In this document: positions 53,116 to 61,032 of the stretch, piece by piece
Layout of the letters: each line of letters starts with the position of its first letter
How positions within the stretch are numbered: the first letter of the stretch is position 1
Assembly (NCBI GenBank): GCA_000955785.1
Contig: JYOD01000080.1
Span: 573-64,572, forward strand
DNA: 64,000 nt
Source: Burkholderiaceae bacterium 16
Lineage (GTDB): Bacteria > Pseudomonadota > Gammaproteobacteria > Burkholderiales > Burkholderiaceae
Direction: 5' to 3'
Translations under genes and position numbers: made by a program
The notes under the pieces: model-generated
What the model saw: the letters and a program-made list of their open reading frames with translations, nothing else
The model's database searches: none
What the model was told of the DNA's origin: nothing

Positions 53116-54228
53116 TCAGCGCGCCAGCCAGTCGGCGAGTACGGCGTCGGTATGCTCGCCGCGACGGGGAATCGCCCCCGGCGCGCCGGCGGGTGTCCCG
53201 GAAAAACGTGGCGCCGGATTCGCCTCCAGTACGCCGCGCTCGCGCGTGTAGACGCCGCGCGCCTGCATATGCGGATGGTTCGCCGCTTCGTCCGGGCTCA
53301 GCACCGGCGCATAGCAGGCGTCGGTGCCTTCCAGCAGCGCGCACCAGGCATCGCGGTCGCGGCTGGCGAAGAGGACAGCCAGGCGTTCGCTGAGCTGGGG
53401 CCAGGTGGCACGGTCGTATTGATTATCGTAGGCCGGATCGGCATCCAGGCCGAGCTTCTCGCGCAATTGCAGGTAGAACTGCGGTTCGACCGGACCGATG
53501 GAAATATGGCGGCCGTCGGCGCAACGATAGGTCTTGTACCAGTGCGAACCGTCCAGCAGGCTCGTACCGCGCGAACCATGCATCCTGCCGGACGCCATCA
53601 GCCCGTGCAGCAACGTCATCATGTGGGCGCTGCCATCGACGATGGCGGCGTCGACGACCTGGCCCTTGCCGGTCGTGCGCGCGCTTGTGATGCCAGCCAG
53701 CAAGCCCACGGCGAGGTACATGGCACCGCCGCCGATATCCCCGACCAGGCTTGGCGGCGCCACCGGGGCTTCGCCGGGCTGGCCCGCGTACCAAAGCGCG
53801 CCGGACAGCGCGATGTAGTTGATGTCGTGTCCGGCGGCATGGGCGAGCGGCCCATGCTGGCCCCAGCCTGTCATGCGTCCGTACACCAGGCGCGGATTGC
53901 GTTGCAGGCAGGGTTCCGGGCCCAGCCCCAGCCGCTCCATCACGCCGGGGCGCATGCCTTCGATCAGGGTATCGCACTGTCCGACCAGCTCCATCACGGT
54001 GGCCACGCCAGCCGGCGTCTTCAGATCGATGGCCACGGCGCGTTTGCCGCGCCGCGACAGCGCATGCTGGCTCAGGTCCGGCTCTTGCGCGCCGGTTTGC
54101 GTGCGATCGATCACGACAACGTCCGCGCCCAGGTCGGCCATCAGCATGCCGCAAAATGGACCGGGACCGATGCCCGCCATCTCCAGAACCCGGATGCCGG
54201 CCAGCGGGCCGACCCTGTTTGATTTCAT
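53116..54228 (-). CDS. CaiB/BaiF-family protein, alpha-methylacyl-CoA racemase type
   Basis: The 370-residue family III CoA-transferase-fold protein starts LAGIRVLEMAGIGPGPFCGMLMADLGADVVVIDR. The racemase pair is recognisable as H134 (AGHDINY) and D164 (SLVGDIGGGAMYLAVGLLA), matching the His and Asp of AMACR. It would epimerise 2-methylacyl-CoA so that the S-specific dehydrogenase at 58151 can act, implying a branched substrate. A CoA-transferase activity cannot be excluded. GGAGAC precedes the ATG. It lies between the small hypothetical gene and the AMP ligase gene. Confidence 0.85.
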   Translation of the reverse strand: MKSNRVGPLAGIRVLEMAGIGPGPFCGMLMADLGADVVVIDRTQTGAQEPDLSQHALSRRGKRAVAIDLKTPAGVATVMELVGQCDTLIEGMRPGVMERLGLGPEPCLQRNPRLVYGRMTGWGQHGPLAHAAGHDINYIALSGALWYAGQPGEAPVAPPSLVGDIGGGAMYLAVGLLAGITSARTTGKGQVVDAAIVDGSAHMMTLLHGLMASGRMHGSRGTSLLDGSHWYKTYRCADGRHISIGPVEPQFYLQLREKLGLDADPAYDNQYDRATWPQLSERLAVLFASRDRDAWCALLEGTDACYAPVLSPDEAANHPHMQARGVYTRERGVLEANPAPRFSGTPAGAPGAIPRRGEHTDAVLADWLAR

Positions 54229-54282
54229 TGTGTTGTCTCCATATGGATTGGACCCCGAACCAGGGGGTCGCGCCGCGGCCTG

Positions 54283-54657
54283 TCAACGAAAGGACGGCTC
54301 AGGCATGGGGCCCGGCATGCGGGCCCGCGCCACGCCGACCATGCGGCGGTGCGCTGCCCAGAACAGGACGCGCAGGGAAAAACCCCGGGGCCCCGCCATG
54401 GCCTGCCTGCATTCATCCGCATGCAGTTCCACCACAATCCCGAGTTCCGCCGCCGCCGCGTAGCAGAGGATCTTCAGGCGCGGGTCGCTGGCGCGAATGC
54501 GGCTGTCGATCATCTGCCGCAGCGTCAGGCTGTAGGCATGGGGGTCGCCGCCACGTGCCGAACTGGCCGCGCACTGCTGCAGGTGCCGGCTGAACTGCCG
54601 GACTTCCTGCCGCAGGTCGATGAGCCCCTCCATGCGGGATGGGGATAGCTGTGGCAT
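54283..54657 (-). CDS. Hypothetical protein in acyl-CoA operon
   Basis: I do not recognise this 124-residue protein. It has no signal peptide or membrane segment; the N-terminal half looks helical and polar (MEGLIDLRQEVRQFSRHLQQC), followed by a more hydrophobic stretch (LKILCYAAAAELGIVVEL) and an arginine-rich C-terminus. It fills the space between the citryl-CoA-lyase-like gene (stop 54715) and the CaiB gene (start 54228), in line with the operon. A start at codon 9 (54633) is possible. No strong ribosome site is seen, so it may not be translated. Confidence 0.45.
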   Translation of the reverse strand: MPQLSPSRMEGLIDLRQEVRQFSRHLQQCAASSARGGDPHAYSLTLRQMIDSRIRASDPRLKILCYAAAAELGIVVELHADECRQAMAGPRGFSLRVLFWAAHRRMVGVARARMPGPMPEPSFR

Positions 54658-54714
54658 ATCGTCAATCCCGCATCGGCGCCATGCCGCGGGCAGCAGGGCG
54701 CATGGAAGTTGCCA

Positions 54715-55485
54715 TCATGGCAGCACGTTGCGCGGGTCGTCCTTCAGCACCAGCTGCCAGGCTTCCCGTGCTATGGGCGCGCTCTTTTCCTCCATCACAT
54801 GGGCCAGCAGACCGGCCGAGCGGCCCACCAGCGACAGTCCGCGCGCGATCAGCGGATCGAGGCCCATGGCCGCGACCACGGCCGCGATCGCACCCACCGC
54901 ATTGAGCGGCAGTGGCTTGTTCTGCTCCTTGGTCAGCACCTGGCCGATGGCGTCCATCAGGCGCCAGTGCACGCCGTAGTAGCCATTGGCGCGCGACAGT
55001 TCGCGCAGTGTCGGCACGCGCGGATCGCCATCGACGTGGATCGGGTGGCCGACGCCGTAAATGGCACGGCGCTGTTCCTTGTGGCGGCGGATCACGTTGC
55101 GCGCCGCCTCGAGGACCTGCTCATCGGTGGCGTCGTTGGTCAGCTCGCGGGCGCCCTCGATCAGCATCTCCGCGCCGTTCTGCATGGTGCCGAGGAAGAC
55201 GCTGCCGGCGCCCAGCAGGCCCGCGGCAACCGCGCCCTGGAGCGCCTCGGGTGCGCCAATGTAGGTCAGGCGCGCCGCCAGCGAGCTGGGCGTGATGCCG
55301 TGGTCGGCCGTGGTCACCAGCAGGGCATTGACCATGACCTTTTCCTGCTGGCTGGGCAGGCGCGCCAGGGTGGTGTGGAAGATCATGTCGACAAAGTCGA
55401 ACTTGCCGATGATCTCGGTGGCGAGGTTCAGGCCCCGCACCATGATGGTGTCGGTGGTCGTGTAGCCGATTTCAGTCTTTACCAT
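54715..55485 (-). CDS. Citryl-CoA lyase/citrate synthase-like protein
   Basis: The 256-residue protein matches the citrate-synthase-like C-terminal part of ATP-citrate lyase and citryl-CoA lyase. The two histidines are present: H62 in TTADHGITPSSLAARL and H147 in GVGHPIHVDGDPR. The third catalytic residue, an Asp in LNVDG of ATP-citrate lyase, is replaced: here LNAVGAIA with V197. RSAGLLAHVMEEK and the VLP end fit the family. GGAGCC precedes the ATG, which overlaps the upstream ligase stop by 7 bases. It may cleave or condense a citryl-CoA-like acyl-CoA made by the operon; the missing Asp makes this uncertain. Confidence 0.8.
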   Translation of the reverse strand: MVKTEIGYTTTDTIMVRGLNLATEIIGKFDFVDMIFHTTLARLPSQQEKVMVNALLVTTADHGITPSSLAARLTYIGAPEALQGAVAAGLLGAGSVFLGTMQNGAEMLIEGARELTNDATDEQVLEAARNVIRRHKEQRRAIYGVGHPIHVDGDPRVPTLRELSRANGYYGVHWRLMDAIGQVLTKEQNKPLPLNAVGAIAAVVAAMGLDPLIARGLSLVGRSAGLLAHVMEEKSAPIAREAWQLVLKDDPRNVLP

Positions 55486-57623
55486 TGGGAAGGCTCCATT
55501 CCTTGATACGAGAGGACAGCGTCCAGCGCGGTCACTCCTTGTCCTTGCGGCCGGACCGCAAGCGGGTTGATTTCCAGTTCGTCGACCTGGCTGGCATGCC
55601 TGACGACGAAGTCGCTCAGCTTGACCAGCGCATCGACCAGCGCGTCGATATCGCACGCGGGCTGGCCACGATGGCCATTGAGCAACTCGTAGCACCGGGT
55701 CTCGGCGATCATCTGCCGCGCCGACTTCGGCGTTAGCGGCAGCAGGCGCCGGCTGACGTCCTTGAACAGTTCGATGCTCACGCCGCCCAGCCCGAAAGTG
55801 CAGATGTGGCCGAACACGGGATCGCGGTGAATGCCGACCACGGCTTCCACGAAGGGTGAGGGCAGCATGGGCTCCACCAGCACACCTTCGATCTCGCCGG
55901 GCGCGCACGCCTTGCAGCCGTTGGCATGTATCGCCTCAAACGCGGCCTTGGCGTTGCTTTCGGATGCAATACCCAGGCATACGCCGCCGATATCGGTCTT
56001 GTGGGTTATCGCGGGGCTGACGATCTTCATCACCGCCTTGCCGTTCGCCACGTCGCGGAAGGCCTGCGCGGCCTCGTCGGCGGAGCGGGCTACCACGCCC
56101 TCAGGCACGGGGATGCCGGCCGCTTCCAGCAAGGCCTTGGTCCTGGCTTCCGACAGGTTCGCCGTGGTTTTGGCTTCGCCCACGGCGCCAAGGGGCAGCC
56201 ACGCCTGGTCGAATTCGGCGCGCCAGCGGCCATATTCGATAAAGCGCTTGACGGCCAGCACGGTGTTGCCGATGGCGCGCATGGGCATCAGGCCGCCATC
56301 GATCATGGTGCGGTGGCCTTCGCCCGTGCGGTCGCTCATCCAGACCGGCACGATGGGTGTCGTCACTTCGCCCTGCACCTTGACCAGGCTTTCGCCGAGC
56401 AGGACGGTGGTCTGGCCGTACTCGACCGGAATCGGCACCATCACCAGGTCGGTATTCGGATCGCTCGCCGTCGCCTTCAGGGTGGCGTAGCTGACTTCCG
56501 AATTGACCAGCACTTCCGCCGTGACGTCGACAGGATTGTCGACGGCGGCATAGCCGGGCAGTGCCTTCTTCAGCGCGGCGATCGTCTCGGGCGCGAACTC
56601 GGCCAGCTTCAGGCCGGCGGTGCCGACCATGTCGGAGGCGAGCGCGGCGGTGCCGCCCGAGAAGCTATATACGGCAAGCTGTTCGCGGCCGGTGGGCGTC
56701 GCCCTGGACAGCAGCGAGGCGACATCGATCAGCTCGTCGATGTCATCGACCTCAATGATGCCCAGCTCGCGGAATACGGCGGTGTTGATCTCGGCGGAGC
56801 CGGCAATGGCGGCCGTATGCGACTGGGCCGCCCTGGCGCCGTACTCGGACTTGCCGACCTTGATCGCCACGATCGGCTTGCCGCGGCGGGCCGCGTGCAG
56901 CGCGGCGGCCATGAAGCGGGGACCGTTGCGCACGCCTTCCAGGGTGGTGACGATGACCTTGATATCGGGCGCGTCCGCCATGTAGTGGATGAAGTCGCTG
57001 ACTTCCAGATCGACTTCATTGCCGCCGGAGCACCACAGCCCGATACCGACGCCGCGGTCCATCGACTGGATGAACGAGCGTCCGAGCCCGCCGCCCTGCG
57101 TGGCCACGCCGATCGGGCCGGGGCGCCGGTCAATGCGCCAGGCCGGCGAGAACGTCAGGCCAAGGCGTGCGTTCATATTGTTCAGTCCCGGGCAATTCGG
57201 ACCGTAGATCCGCATGCCGGTGCTGTGCGCGATCTCGCGCATCCGCGCTTCCACCGCACGGCCGGCCTCGCCGGTTTCGCCGAAGCCAGAGGTGAAGACG
57301 ATGGCGAACTTGACGCCAATCTTGCCGCAGTCGCGCAGCGTGTCGAGGACGGTGTCCGCGCGCACGGCCAGGATGGCCAGATCGGGGGCTTCCTTCAGGT
57401 CCAGCACGGAAGCCACGCAAGGCCGGCCATGGATTTCCGTGCGGCCCGGGTTGACCAGGTGCAATGCACCAGTGAATTCCGAGTACTTGGTCAGGTTTTC
57501 CAGCGTGCGCCCGCCGATGCTGTCGGGCTTTTCCGACGCGCCGACCAGCACGATCGATTGCGGCAGGACCAGCCTGGACAGGTCGGTGAAGCTCAGCGGC
57601 GAATGATCATTACCTGCGCTCAT
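55479..57623 (-). CDS. Acyl-CoA synthetase (ADP-forming), fused type (second)
   Basis: The 714-residue paralogue of the ligase at 26096 has the CoA-binding domain (LVLPQSIVLVGASEKPDSIGGRTLENL, about 18-120), YGPNCPGLNNMN, the phosphohistidine in QSHTAAIAGS (H269), and a C-terminal ATP-grasp domain with MKIVSPAITHKTDIGGVCLGI and EINPLAVRPQG. It activates an acid reversibly with ATP to ADP + Pi. Its start overlaps the MaoC stop as ATGA and its stop overlaps the lyase-like gene, so the three are coupled. Pairing with a citryl-CoA-lyase-like protein recalls the split citrate cleavage route, but that is only an analogy. Confidence 0.88.
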   Translation of the reverse strand: MSAGNDHSPLSFTDLSRLVLPQSIVLVGASEKPDSIGGRTLENLTKYSEFTGALHLVNPGRTEIHGRPCVASVLDLKEAPDLAILAVRADTVLDTLRDCGKIGVKFAIVFTSGFGETGEAGRAVEARMREIAHSTGMRIYGPNCPGLNNMNARLGLTFSPAWRIDRRPGPIGVATQGGGLGRSFIQSMDRGVGIGLWCSGGNEVDLEVSDFIHYMADAPDIKVIVTTLEGVRNGPRFMAAALHAARRGKPIVAIKVGKSEYGARAAQSHTAAIAGSAEINTAVFRELGIIEVDDIDELIDVASLLSRATPTGREQLAVYSFSGGTAALASDMVGTAGLKLAEFAPETIAALKKALPGYAAVDNPVDVTAEVLVNSEVSYATLKATASDPNTDLVMVPIPVEYGQTTVLLGESLVKVQGEVTTPIVPVWMSDRTGEGHRTMIDGGLMPMRAIGNTVLAVKRFIEYGRWRAEFDQAWLPLGAVGEAKTTANLSEARTKALLEAAGIPVPEGVVARSADEAAQAFRDVANGKAVMKIVSPAITHKTDIGGVCLGIASESNAKAAFEAIHANGCKACAPGEIEGVLVEPMLPSPFVEAVVGIHRDPVFGHICTFGLGGVSIELFKDVSRRLLPLTPKSARQMIAETRCYELLNGHRGQPACDIDALVDALVKLSDFVVRHASQVDELEINPLAVRPQGQGVTALDAVLSYQGMEPSQW

Positions 57624-58120
57624 TGCGCTTCCCCGGGGTGGCGGCGCTTGAACAGGCAGGTGGCGGCCATTTCGGCCACCACTTCGCCGCGTTGGTTGAT
57701 GCCCTTGCGCAGGAAGCCGACGATGCCGCGGTCCGGGCGGCTGGTGGCCTTCTGCTCCACCACTTCGATATCCACGTGGATGGTGTCGCCGATGAAGGTG
57801 GGCTTGGGGAACTTCAGGCGGTTCTCGAGCACGCTGAATAGTGAGCCTTCGAAGAATTGGTTGGGAATCGAGCGCGAAGTCAGGCCGGCCATGAACGACG
57901 CCACCAGCATGCCGTGGGCAATGCGCTGGCCGAAGATGGTGCTCTTGGCGTGCTCGGCGTCGACGTGAACCTTGTTGAAGTCGCCGGTCAGCGCGGCAAA
58001 GGCGGCGACGTCGGCTTCGGTGATGGTGCGCGACGAGGTGGTGTACGTCATGCCGGGAGTCAGGTCTTCCCAGTAAAGCGTGGTATTTGCGATCTGTTCG
58101 AGGATGGCGGGTTGGGGCAT
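57620..58120 (-). CDS. MaoC-family (R)-specific enoyl-CoA hydratase (second)
   Basis: The 166-residue hot-dog protein has RTITEADVAAFAALTGDFNKVHVDAEHAKSTIFGQRIAHGMLVASFMAGL with the catalytic Asp and His of hydratase 2. It would hydrate an enoyl-CoA formed by the dehydrogenase at 58151; the SDR at 59307 could then oxidise the alcohol. GGAGACACC precedes the ATG. Compared with the hydratase at 28996 it has a longer N-terminus. Confidence 0.9.
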   Translation of the reverse strand: MPQPAILEQIANTTLYWEDLTPGMTYTTSSRTITEADVAAFAALTGDFNKVHVDAEHAKSTIFGQRIAHGMLVASFMAGLTSRSIPNQFFEGSLFSVLENRLKFPKPTFIGDTIHVDIEVVEQKATSRPDRGIVGFLRKGINQRGEVVAEMAATCLFKRRHPGEAQ

Positions 58121-58150
58121 GTCTGGTGTCTCCGTATAGCGTGCCAGGGC

Positions 58151-59314
58151 TCAGGTCAGGGCGCTGATGCCCAGGATTTCGCGGCCGATGATGAGGGTCT
58201 GAATTTCCGTGGTGCCCTCGGGGATCATGCCGCCGCGGGTGTCACGGAAGATGCGCTCGATGGGGTATTCGGTGGCGTAGCCCATGCCGCCATGGACCTG
58301 CAGCGCGAGGTTCGCGACTTCGAAGGCGGCTTCCGTCGCATACAGCTTGGCGATCGAGCATTCTGTGCGCGAGTTACCGTTCTGCATGGAGCGTGCGGCG
58401 CGGTAGCCGAGCGCGCGCGCGGCCAGCGTCTTCATGGTCATGTCGACGATGTGCTTTTGCACCAGCTGGAACGAGCCGATGGGGCGGCCGAACTGCTTGC
58501 GCTGCAGCGCATACTCGGTCGACAGGTCTAGCGCGGACTGCGCCGCGCCTACCGCGCCCATCGCCACGTTCAGACGGCCGAAGTTCAGGCCGATGAGGAT
58601 CTGCTTGAGGCCGTGGCCTTCGCGGCCGAGCAGGTTGGCGGCCGACACTTCGGCATTGTCGAAGGAAAACGCGGCCGTGCCGGTACTGCGCGCGAACATC
58701 GTCTCGACCGGGCGGATTTCATACGGCGTTTCGTCCCGTTCGACCAGGAACAGCGACAGTTCGCCATTGCAGGTCTCGCTGAACGTACGCGCGACGACGA
58801 TGCCGAAGTCCGCGAACAGGCCGTTGGTGATCCACAGCTTGCTGCCGCTCAGCACGTAGCGGTCGCCGCGCTTGTCGGCCCGGGTCTTGATCTCGGCCAC
58901 ATTGGAGCCGACGTCCGGCTCCGAGATCGACACGAAGGTCTTGCGCTCGTTGCGCAGCAGCGGACGCATGAAGCGCGCCTTCTGGTCTTCCGTGCCGTAG
59001 GCGTTGATGATTCCGGAAACGATATTCAGGCCATTGAGCAGAATGCGCAGGGATAGCCAGCAATAGCCGGCTTCTTCCATCATCACGGCCCATGTCAGGT
59101 AGTCCAGGCCCAGGCCGCCGTCGGCTTCCGGCAGGTAGCCGCCGAGATAGCCGAAGTCCGCCAGGCCGCCGATCAGCTCGTGCGGGAAGCGCTTGTCGGC
59201 CTCGGCCTGCTGGATGCGCGGCGTGAAGTTCTCTTTCAGGTAGCGGCGGATATTGTCGCGCAGCAGTTGCTGGCTCGCATCCAGTCCGTCGACGTCAAGC
59301 ATCGGCTCAGCCAT
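58151..59314 (-). CDS. Acyl-CoA dehydrogenase (second operon)
   Basis: The 387-residue protein has SISEPDVGSNVAEIKTRADKRGDRYVLSGSKLWITNG and QRKQFGRPIGSFQLVQKHIVDM, then QVHGGMGYATEYPIERIFRD and PEGTTEIQTLIIGREILG. The Glu of PEGTTEIQ is the expected catalytic base position, so it should be active. It overlaps the upstream SDR gene by 8 bases. Together with the racemase-like CaiB protein it fits oxidation of a branched or dicarboxylic acyl-CoA. Substrate unknown. Confidence 0.9.
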   Translation of the reverse strand: MAEPMLDVDGLDASQQLLRDNIRRYLKENFTPRIQQAEADKRFPHELIGGLADFGYLGGYLPEADGGLGLDYLTWAVMMEEAGYCWLSLRILLNGLNIVSGIINAYGTEDQKARFMRPLLRNERKTFVSISEPDVGSNVAEIKTRADKRGDRYVLSGSKLWITNGLFADFGIVVARTFSETCNGELSLFLVERDETPYEIRPVETMFARSTGTAAFSFDNAEVSAANLLGREGHGLKQILIGLNFGRLNVAMGAVGAAQSALDLSTEYALQRKQFGRPIGSFQLVQKHIVDMTMKTLAARALGYRAARSMQNGNSRTECSIAKLYATEAAFEVANLALQVHGGMGYATEYPIERIFRDTRGGMIPEGTTEIQTLIIGREILGISALT

Positions 59315-60056
59315 AGCGGCCTCCGGTCACGAAGAGGGTGGTGCCGGTGATGTAGCGGGCATGCTCCGACGCCATGAAGGCCACCGCGCCGGCGATGTCG
59401 CTGGTCTGGCCGGGGAAGGTCACGGCGTTCTTCGCTATCACGTTCTCGAGGATGGTGTCGTAGTTCGGCAGGCTCTTGATGTATTCGGTCTCGATATAGC
59501 CCGGGGCGATCGCGTTGACCGTCACGCCTTTGCGCGCCTGCTCCAGCGACAGCGCGCGGGTGAAGCCGACCAGCCCCGCCTTGGCGGTGGAATAGTTGGC
59601 CTGGCCCGGGTTGCCGAACAACGCGCGCGAGCTGATGTTGATGATGCGGCCCCAGCCCTTCGCATGCATGAACGGCAGCGCGGCACGGCAGCAGTGGAAC
59701 GCGCCCTTGAGCGTCACGCCCAGCACCAGGTCCCAGTCGGCCTCGTCCATCTTGAGGATGGTGCGGTCCTTGACCAGGCCGGCGTTGTTGACCAATACGT
59801 CGATGCCGCCGAAGGCTTCGTGGCCCGCGGCCATCATCTTGCGTACCTGCTCTTCATCGCGCACATCGCACTGCACCGCGATGGCCTTGCCGCCGGCGGC
59901 CTCGATGCCGCGCGCGGTCGCGTCGGCCGCGTCCAGGTCAAGGTCGCTGATGACGACGGCCATGCCTTCCTGCGCCAGCATGCGCGCGGTCTCGGCGCCG
60001 ATGCCTCGCGCCGAGCCGGTGATGACCGCGACGCGATCTTTCAGTCCTAGGTCCAT
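59307..60056 (-). CDS. SDR-family 3-hydroxyacyl dehydrogenase (FabG-like)
   Basis: The 249-residue short-chain dehydrogenase has VITGSARGIGAETARMLAQEG for NAD(P), NNAG, the catalytic serine in NISSRALFGNPGQANYSTAKAG and YxxxK (Y-STA-K), and IAPGYIETEYI. It would oxidise a 3-hydroxyacyl-CoA. GTGGAGAC precedes the ATG. It is the first gene of the minus-strand operon ending at 50324 and lies 30 bases downstream of the IclR gene, so the regulator may be co-transcribed with it. Confidence 0.9.
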   Translation of the reverse strand: MDLGLKDRVAVITGSARGIGAETARMLAQEGMAVVISDLDLDAADATARGIEAAGGKAIAVQCDVRDEEQVRKMMAAGHEAFGGIDVLVNNAGLVKDRTILKMDEADWDLVLGVTLKGAFHCCRAALPFMHAKGWGRIINISSRALFGNPGQANYSTAKAGLVGFTRALSLEQARKGVTVNAIAPGYIETEYIKSLPNYDTILENVIAKNAVTFPGQTSDIAGAVAFMASEHARYITGTTLFVTGGRYG

Positions 60057-60086
60057 CTTGTTGTCTCCACTCTTTATGGGTTGGGT

Positions 60087-60827
60087 TCAGCTGTCGGTCA
60101 GCAGCGAATTCCGGACTTCGCGCAGTGCCGCCAGGTAGTTTTCACGATGCTTTGCGATGCGTTCCGCCGGGCCCGCCAGCGAGATCCCGACCGGCTGGTC
60201 GCCCAGCCATCCCGCGACTGCCAGCGCGGTTACGCCCTCGGTGCCTTCGTCGCGCGCCTCGTACCAGCCGAGTTCGCGCCCGCGCGCCAGTTGCGCCATC
60301 AGCGGGTCGATGTCGACCACCGTATGCGGGGTGACGGCCCTGCGTTCGATGCTTTCCAGCCTTGCGCGCGCGGCCTCGGGCGGAATCAGGCCAAGCATGG
60401 CCTTGCCCAGCGCGGAGGCGTGCAGGGCAACGCGCTCGCCTACGTCCAGGATGTAGCGCAGCGGCAGCCGGCTTGGCTGCGCTGCGGCGACCTTGACGGC
60501 GGTGGATTCGAGCACGCCGAAAAAGGCGCTTTCATTGGTTTTTTCCGTCAGCTGTTCGACCGCCTCCTGGGCCAGCGTGGTCAGCGGGTCGTTCTCCCGG
60601 ATCTGGCGCGCGGTCTCGAACAGGCGGCCGGTGGGGTAGAAGCGGCGCGTGCGCGACGTCCGCATCAGGTAGCCCAGCGAATGCAAGGTGTGCAGCAGGT
60701 CGGAGGAACTGCTCTCGGCGACCGCCAGCAGGCGCGCCATGTCGGAGTTGGAGAGCTCGCGTTTTTCGCGGGCAAACACCTCAAAAACGGCCATGGTTCG
60801 GCTGGCAGCTGGGATCAGGGTGGGCAT
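60087..60827 (-). CDS. IclR-family transcriptional regulator
   Basis: The 246-residue protein has an N-terminal winged helix-turn-helix (about 5-65; ASRTMAVFEVFAREKRELSNSDMARLLAVAESSSSDLLHTLHSLGYLMR) and an IclR effector domain with ALHASALGKAMLG and VTALAVAGWLGDQPVGISLAGPAERI. It sits between the acyl-CoA operon and the divergent Bug gene at 61033, so both are likely targets. AGGAACCC precedes the ATG. The effector is not known. Confidence 0.9.
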   Translation of the reverse strand: MPTLIPAASRTMAVFEVFAREKRELSNSDMARLLAVAESSSSDLLHTLHSLGYLMRTSRTRRFYPTGRLFETARQIRENDPLTTLAQEAVEQLTEKTNESAFFGVLESTAVKVAAAQPSRLPLRYILDVGERVALHASALGKAMLGLIPPEAARARLESIERRAVTPHTVVDIDPLMAQLARGRELGWYEARDEGTEGVTALAVAGWLGDQPVGISLAGPAERIAKHRENYLAALREVRNSLLTDS

Positions 60828-61032
60828 GCTCGGGTTCCTGGAAGATGATTGGCTACGATATATGGGATAACTATACGGGATTTCGTAGTTAGGTCAAGAA
60901 ATAAACCGCTTGTAAATACGATATGCAGAAGTACACTACGGCAATTCGTAGAAAATTCGCTATCAATTTGCGAGAAAAGAGGTGTTGTTAGCACATTTAG
61001 TGACGTAAACACCATATATAGGAGGCTGACGA
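60828..61032. promoter_or_regulatory. AT-rich divergent promoter with TACG repeats
   Basis: This is the most AT-rich stretch of the window. CTACGGCAATTCGTAG (60936-60951) is a dyad of CTACG/CGTAG. CTACGA (60853-60858) and TCGTAG (60883-60888) form a second, wider dyad. TACGATAT occurs twice (60854-60861 and 60917-60924). These repeats suit binding by the IclR-family protein encoded next to them, controlling both directions. An AGGAGG ribosome site at the right end serves the Bug gene. Confidence 0.6.

Noticed and set aside
55926..57968. 680-codon open frame on the plus strand
   Set aside because: Antisense of the second ADP-forming ligase and MaoC genes, with no recognisable domain.
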